Below, piece after piece: positions 60,843 through 64,000 of a stretch of DNA of 64,000 bases. The notes under the pieces were generated by a model. The model saw only the letters and a program-made list of their open reading frames with translations. It did no database searches and had not been told where the DNA came from. Each line of letters opens with the position of its first letter. Position 1 is the first letter of the stretch. This DNA is from Lentzea albidocapillata subsp. violacea (GTDB lineage: Bacteria > Actinomycetota > Actinomycetes > Mycobacteriales > Pseudonocardiaceae), in assembly GCF_900100275.1 (NCBI RefSeq), contig NZ_FNET01000005.1, forward strand, positions 372,001-436,000. The letters run 5' to 3'. Position numbers and translations under genes: made by a program.

Positions 60843-61022
60843 TCAGCCCTGCTGAATTTCAGCAGCGAGCTCGCGCAGCTTTTCGCTGTGTGCGCGGGAG
60901 TGGTGCCCGCAGAACAGCAGCTCGCCCCCGGACGGGAGAACGGCGCGAACCTGGGCAGCAGCCCCGCAGCGGTCGCAGCGGTCGGCAGCGGTCAACTCGG
61001 GGCGGGTGAGTGCTGCAGTCAT
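60843..61022 (-). CDS. small zinc-ribbon-like protein (DUF7455 type, 59 aa)
   Basis: The 59-residue protein starts at ATG 61022 with GGAGGGAGATCC about 6 bases upstream. It reads MTAALTRPELTAADRCDRCG, then a short sheet region with SGGELLFCGHHSRAHSEKLR and a tail ELAAEIQQG. The CxxC and CGHH groups form a likely Cys3-His zinc site. Proteins of this kind sit next to sigA in many actinobacteria, as here (1.1 kb away). Function is unknown; a transcription- or ribosome-associated zinc protein is plausible. Confidence 0.82.
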   Translation of the reverse strand: MTAALTRPELTAADRCDRCGAAAQVRAVLPSGGELLFCGHHSRAHSEKLRELAAEIQQG

Positions 61023-61440
61023 AATGGATCTCCCTCCGTCCCAGCACCGGAAACGGTGTGTTTCGGTGCCCTCTTACCAAGCTGCGACCACAGCGCCCCT
61101 GGCCGGTGCGCGGTGCTCGCTGCCTCCACTCTGACAGACGTTTCGGCGATAGTCAGTGTTCCCGTGTACGTGGCGACTCGCGTCACTATGCGATTTACCC
61201 GCCTGCAGCATGCCCACACCTGTGTTCGCCACCGGTTCACCGTCTTGACATGCACACTGAGCAACCGGAAACCCGCTGGTGGAGCAGCGTGTTCCGGCCA
61301 TTCGGTCGGTTGCGTGCGACCGGGAGTGTGATATCCCTTGCGCTTGTCCGCCCTCCGCGAACAGGTCACGAACGTCCCACGATTCGGACGCGGAACCGTG
61401 ATCAAAAATCCGGTCGAATGCCTGCTTCCAGCCTGTCCGA
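61023..61440. other. intergenic region without a supported gene
   Basis: This 418-base stretch separates the small zinc protein gene from the IclR-like gene, both on the minus strand. I see no convincing frame, no tRNA and no strong hairpin. It should hold the promoter of the small zinc protein gene. Confidence 0.5.
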
Positions 61441-61983
61441 TCAGCTCGCGAGGGCTGCGCTGATCGCTCGTGCCGTGTGCCCCACGGCCTCTCTCAAGGC
61501 CGTGGCGCTGCGGCCGTTGTCGAGAACCGCGGAGACGGTGCCGATGACGCTGCTGGACGGCGTGCGCACCGGTGCGCTGACGAACTCCATGCCCGCCGGC
61601 ACCGTCGCCCCTGGCCGCAACCGGGTCACGTCCTCGGCCCGCACGATGCTCGCCGCCGCGACCAGCACCCGGTCGAGCCGCGGCACCGCGAGGATCGTCG
61701 ACGTCCTGATCGTCGCGGACAGTGCCCGCAACGGTTGCCGCGCCACCCGCAGGACGCCCGGAGCAGGTTCCCAGGCCTGCCCGAACCGGAACATCTGCGC
61801 GCCGATGCGGTAGCGGCCGCGCACGTTCTCCACCGCGCCGAGGACCTCCATCTGCTCCAGCAGGCGGTGCACCGTCGTCTTCGGCATCTCGCAGCGTGCA
61901 GCCAGTTGCGTGAGCCCCAGCTCACCCTCGTCCATCAGTTCGTCCAGCAGTGAGAAAGCCCCTTCGAGTACCGATCTGCCCAT
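61441..61983 (-). CDS. short IclR-type helix-turn-helix regulator
   Basis: The 180-residue protein starts at ATG 61983 (MGRSVLEGAFSLLDELMDEG). It has an IclR winged helix: LGLTQLAARCEMPKTTVHRL, then EQMEVLGAVENVRGRYRIGA (about residues 20-65). The effector part is much shorter than normal (about 115 instead of 180 residues), running SATIRTSTILAVPRLDRVLV ... PAGMEFVSAPVRTPSSSVIG to SAVLDNGRSATALREAVGHT. It could be a GAF-like reduced sensor or a constitutive repressor. It lies between sigA and the small zinc protein gene on the same strand. Confidence 0.8.
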   Translation of the reverse strand: MGRSVLEGAFSLLDELMDEGELGLTQLAARCEMPKTTVHRLLEQMEVLGAVENVRGRYRIGAQMFRFGQAWEPAPGVLRVARQPLRALSATIRTSTILAVPRLDRVLVAAASIVRAEDVTRLRPGATVPAGMEFVSAPVRTPSSSVIGTVSAVLDNGRSATALREAVGHTARAISAALAS

Positions 61984-62078
61984 GGTTTCGTGCCCCCTCG
62001 TTCCGTTGTTCGGAACTGATGCTGGCGGGGATCCATTGGTGGCACATGAGTACAGGGGTACTCAATTTCCGAAACACG

Positions 62079-62109
62079 ACAGCCCCGCACCGAACCGGTG
62101 CGGGGCTGT
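62079..62109 (-). terminator. terminator of sigA
   Basis: A 14-bp perfect stem (core AGCCCCGCACCG with CGGTGCGGGGCT, 3-base loop) lies 22 bases past the sigA stop. Confidence 0.8.
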
Positions 62110-62130
62110 GTGCGTATGACTGGGTAAGAC

Positions 62131-63450
<1,320 letters not shown>

Positions 63451-63668
63451 GTACGCCCTTTCGCGACGGTCGTTCAAGGCTAACCAGAGGGCGCGAAACC
63501 TCGGTCGCCAGAGTTCGGGGGATATCCCCGCCGATCTTGCTTGGCGGGTGTGCGTTCCATTGTAACGACGTCCGTGACGCGGTGTTGCGCCCCGAGGTGC
63601 TTCGAGGCGCTCTCACCTGCGTTCCCGCAGCTAGATCGAGTCGGACACGTTTCGGTGTCGAACGCTCA

Positions 63669-64000
63669 CTACGGCCTGACGCCGTGCTCGGCGGCCCATG
63701 CGGCGCCCACGATTCCGGCGTCGTTCTTCAGCGCGGCAGCGACCACTTCGGTGCGGACCTCAAGCAACGGCAACCACTTGTGCGCCTTCTTGCTCACACC
63801 GCCACCGGCGATGACGAGATCGGGCCAGATGAGGTCCTCGAGCACGTTGATGTACCGCGTCACCCTGGGCGTCCACTCCTCCCAGGACAGGTCCTTCTCC
63901 TCCTTCACGGAGGCGGCCGCGCGCGATTCCGCGTCGTGCCCGTCGACCTGGAGGTGGCCGAACTCGGTGTTCGGGACGAGCTTGCCGTCGAGGAACACCG
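63669..64000 (-). CDS. ppgK: polyphosphate glucokinase, C-terminal part (cut by window edge)
   Basis: The visible 110 residues are the C-terminus of a ROK-type kinase: MFLDGKLVPNTEFGHLQVDG, EEWTPRVTRYINVLEDLIWP, DLVIAGGGVSKKAHKWLPLL, VAAALKNDAGIVGAAWAAEH. Together with its place next to sigA this fits PpgK, which phosphorylates glucose with polyphosphate or ATP. The start and the phosphate-binding loops lie beyond the window. It is on the same strand as sigA, with 218 bases between them that should carry the sigA promoter. Confidence 0.85.
   Translation of the reverse strand, partial: VFLDGKLVPNTEFGHLQVDGHDAESRAAASVKEEKDLSWEEWTPRVTRYINVLEDLIWPDLVIAGGGVSKKAHKWLPLLEVRTEVVAAALKNDAGIVGAAWAAEHGVRP

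Noticed and set aside
63521-63536. GGGGATATCCCCG near sigA as another dispersed-motif copy
   Set aside because: It lacks the ATATAT core and the CAGTT extension; it is a separate short palindrome.
63545-63570. sigA promoter with TACAAT on the minus strand
   Set aside because: A -10-like TACAAT is visible, but no -35 element at proper spacing, so I do not annotate it.

Overview
The window is high-GC actinobacterial chromosome. Very high GC at third codon positions, many GTG and TTG starts, DUF3558/DUF4192/DUF3039/DUF3099 proteins and a sigma-A gene next to polyphosphate glucokinase all point to Pseudonocardiaceae, perhaps of the Lentzea/Saccharothrix/Actinosynnema type. The genus is an inference. 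I see no prophage, transposase, CRISPR array, rRNA or tRNA gene.

Layout. 0-11 kb: small housekeeping and stress genes (CBS-pair protein, metallo-beta-lactamase-fold hydrolase, DUF3500 protein, endonuclease V, lspA, GH4 glycosidase, HelD-family RNA polymerase recycling ATPase, cutA, adenosine deaminase, secreted S15 peptidase). 11-23 kb: DUF4192; an operon dtxR-galK-galE-S9 peptidase; a divergent sulfurtransferase; a DUF3558 lipoprotein; then acuC followed at once by a GNAT/acyl-CoA-synthetase fusion, which looks like a reversible lysine-acylation pair. 22.7-31.6 kb: a glutamate-type binding lipoprotein, a DasR-like GntR regulator, a frameshifted binding-protein remnant, a paralogous gene pair, rtcB, a flavin monooxygenase, a CPT-like kinase and a methyltransferase.

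31.6-41.4 kb is a divergent uronate/aldarate module. IclR, uronate dehydrogenase and aldehyde dehydrogenase lie on the minus strand. A sugar-binding protein, two permeases, 5-dehydro-4-deoxyglucarate dehydratase, glucarate dehydratase and an unrecognised enzyme lie on the plus strand. Together they would carry uronate to 2-oxoglutarate, except that no lactonase and no ABC ATPase are present. 41.4-56 kb: two paralogous lipoproteins, class I fumarase, sigB, dtd, a methyltransferase, a PucR-type regulator, psuG-psuK, DUF3039, a YihY protein, a helicase and a methyltransferase. 56-61 kb: a xylose-type ABC transporter with a ROK regulator. 61-64 kb: a small zinc protein, an IclR-like regulator, sigA and the 3' part of ppgK.

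The least explained signal is not a gene. An AT-rich motif built on GATATATC, often extended to CGATATATCAGTT and in four places to GATAT-S-CGATATATC, recurs nine times in exact core form. It lies in intergenic gaps, on two stop codons and inside two genes. A perfect 34-bp palindrome of two copies lies at 50027-50060. An identical 47-bp AT-rich repeat occurs at 30192 and 49878, and its 16-base core returns in a large hairpin at 30287-30336. One motif copy sits exactly where an alpha/beta-hydrolase fragment begins (42600).
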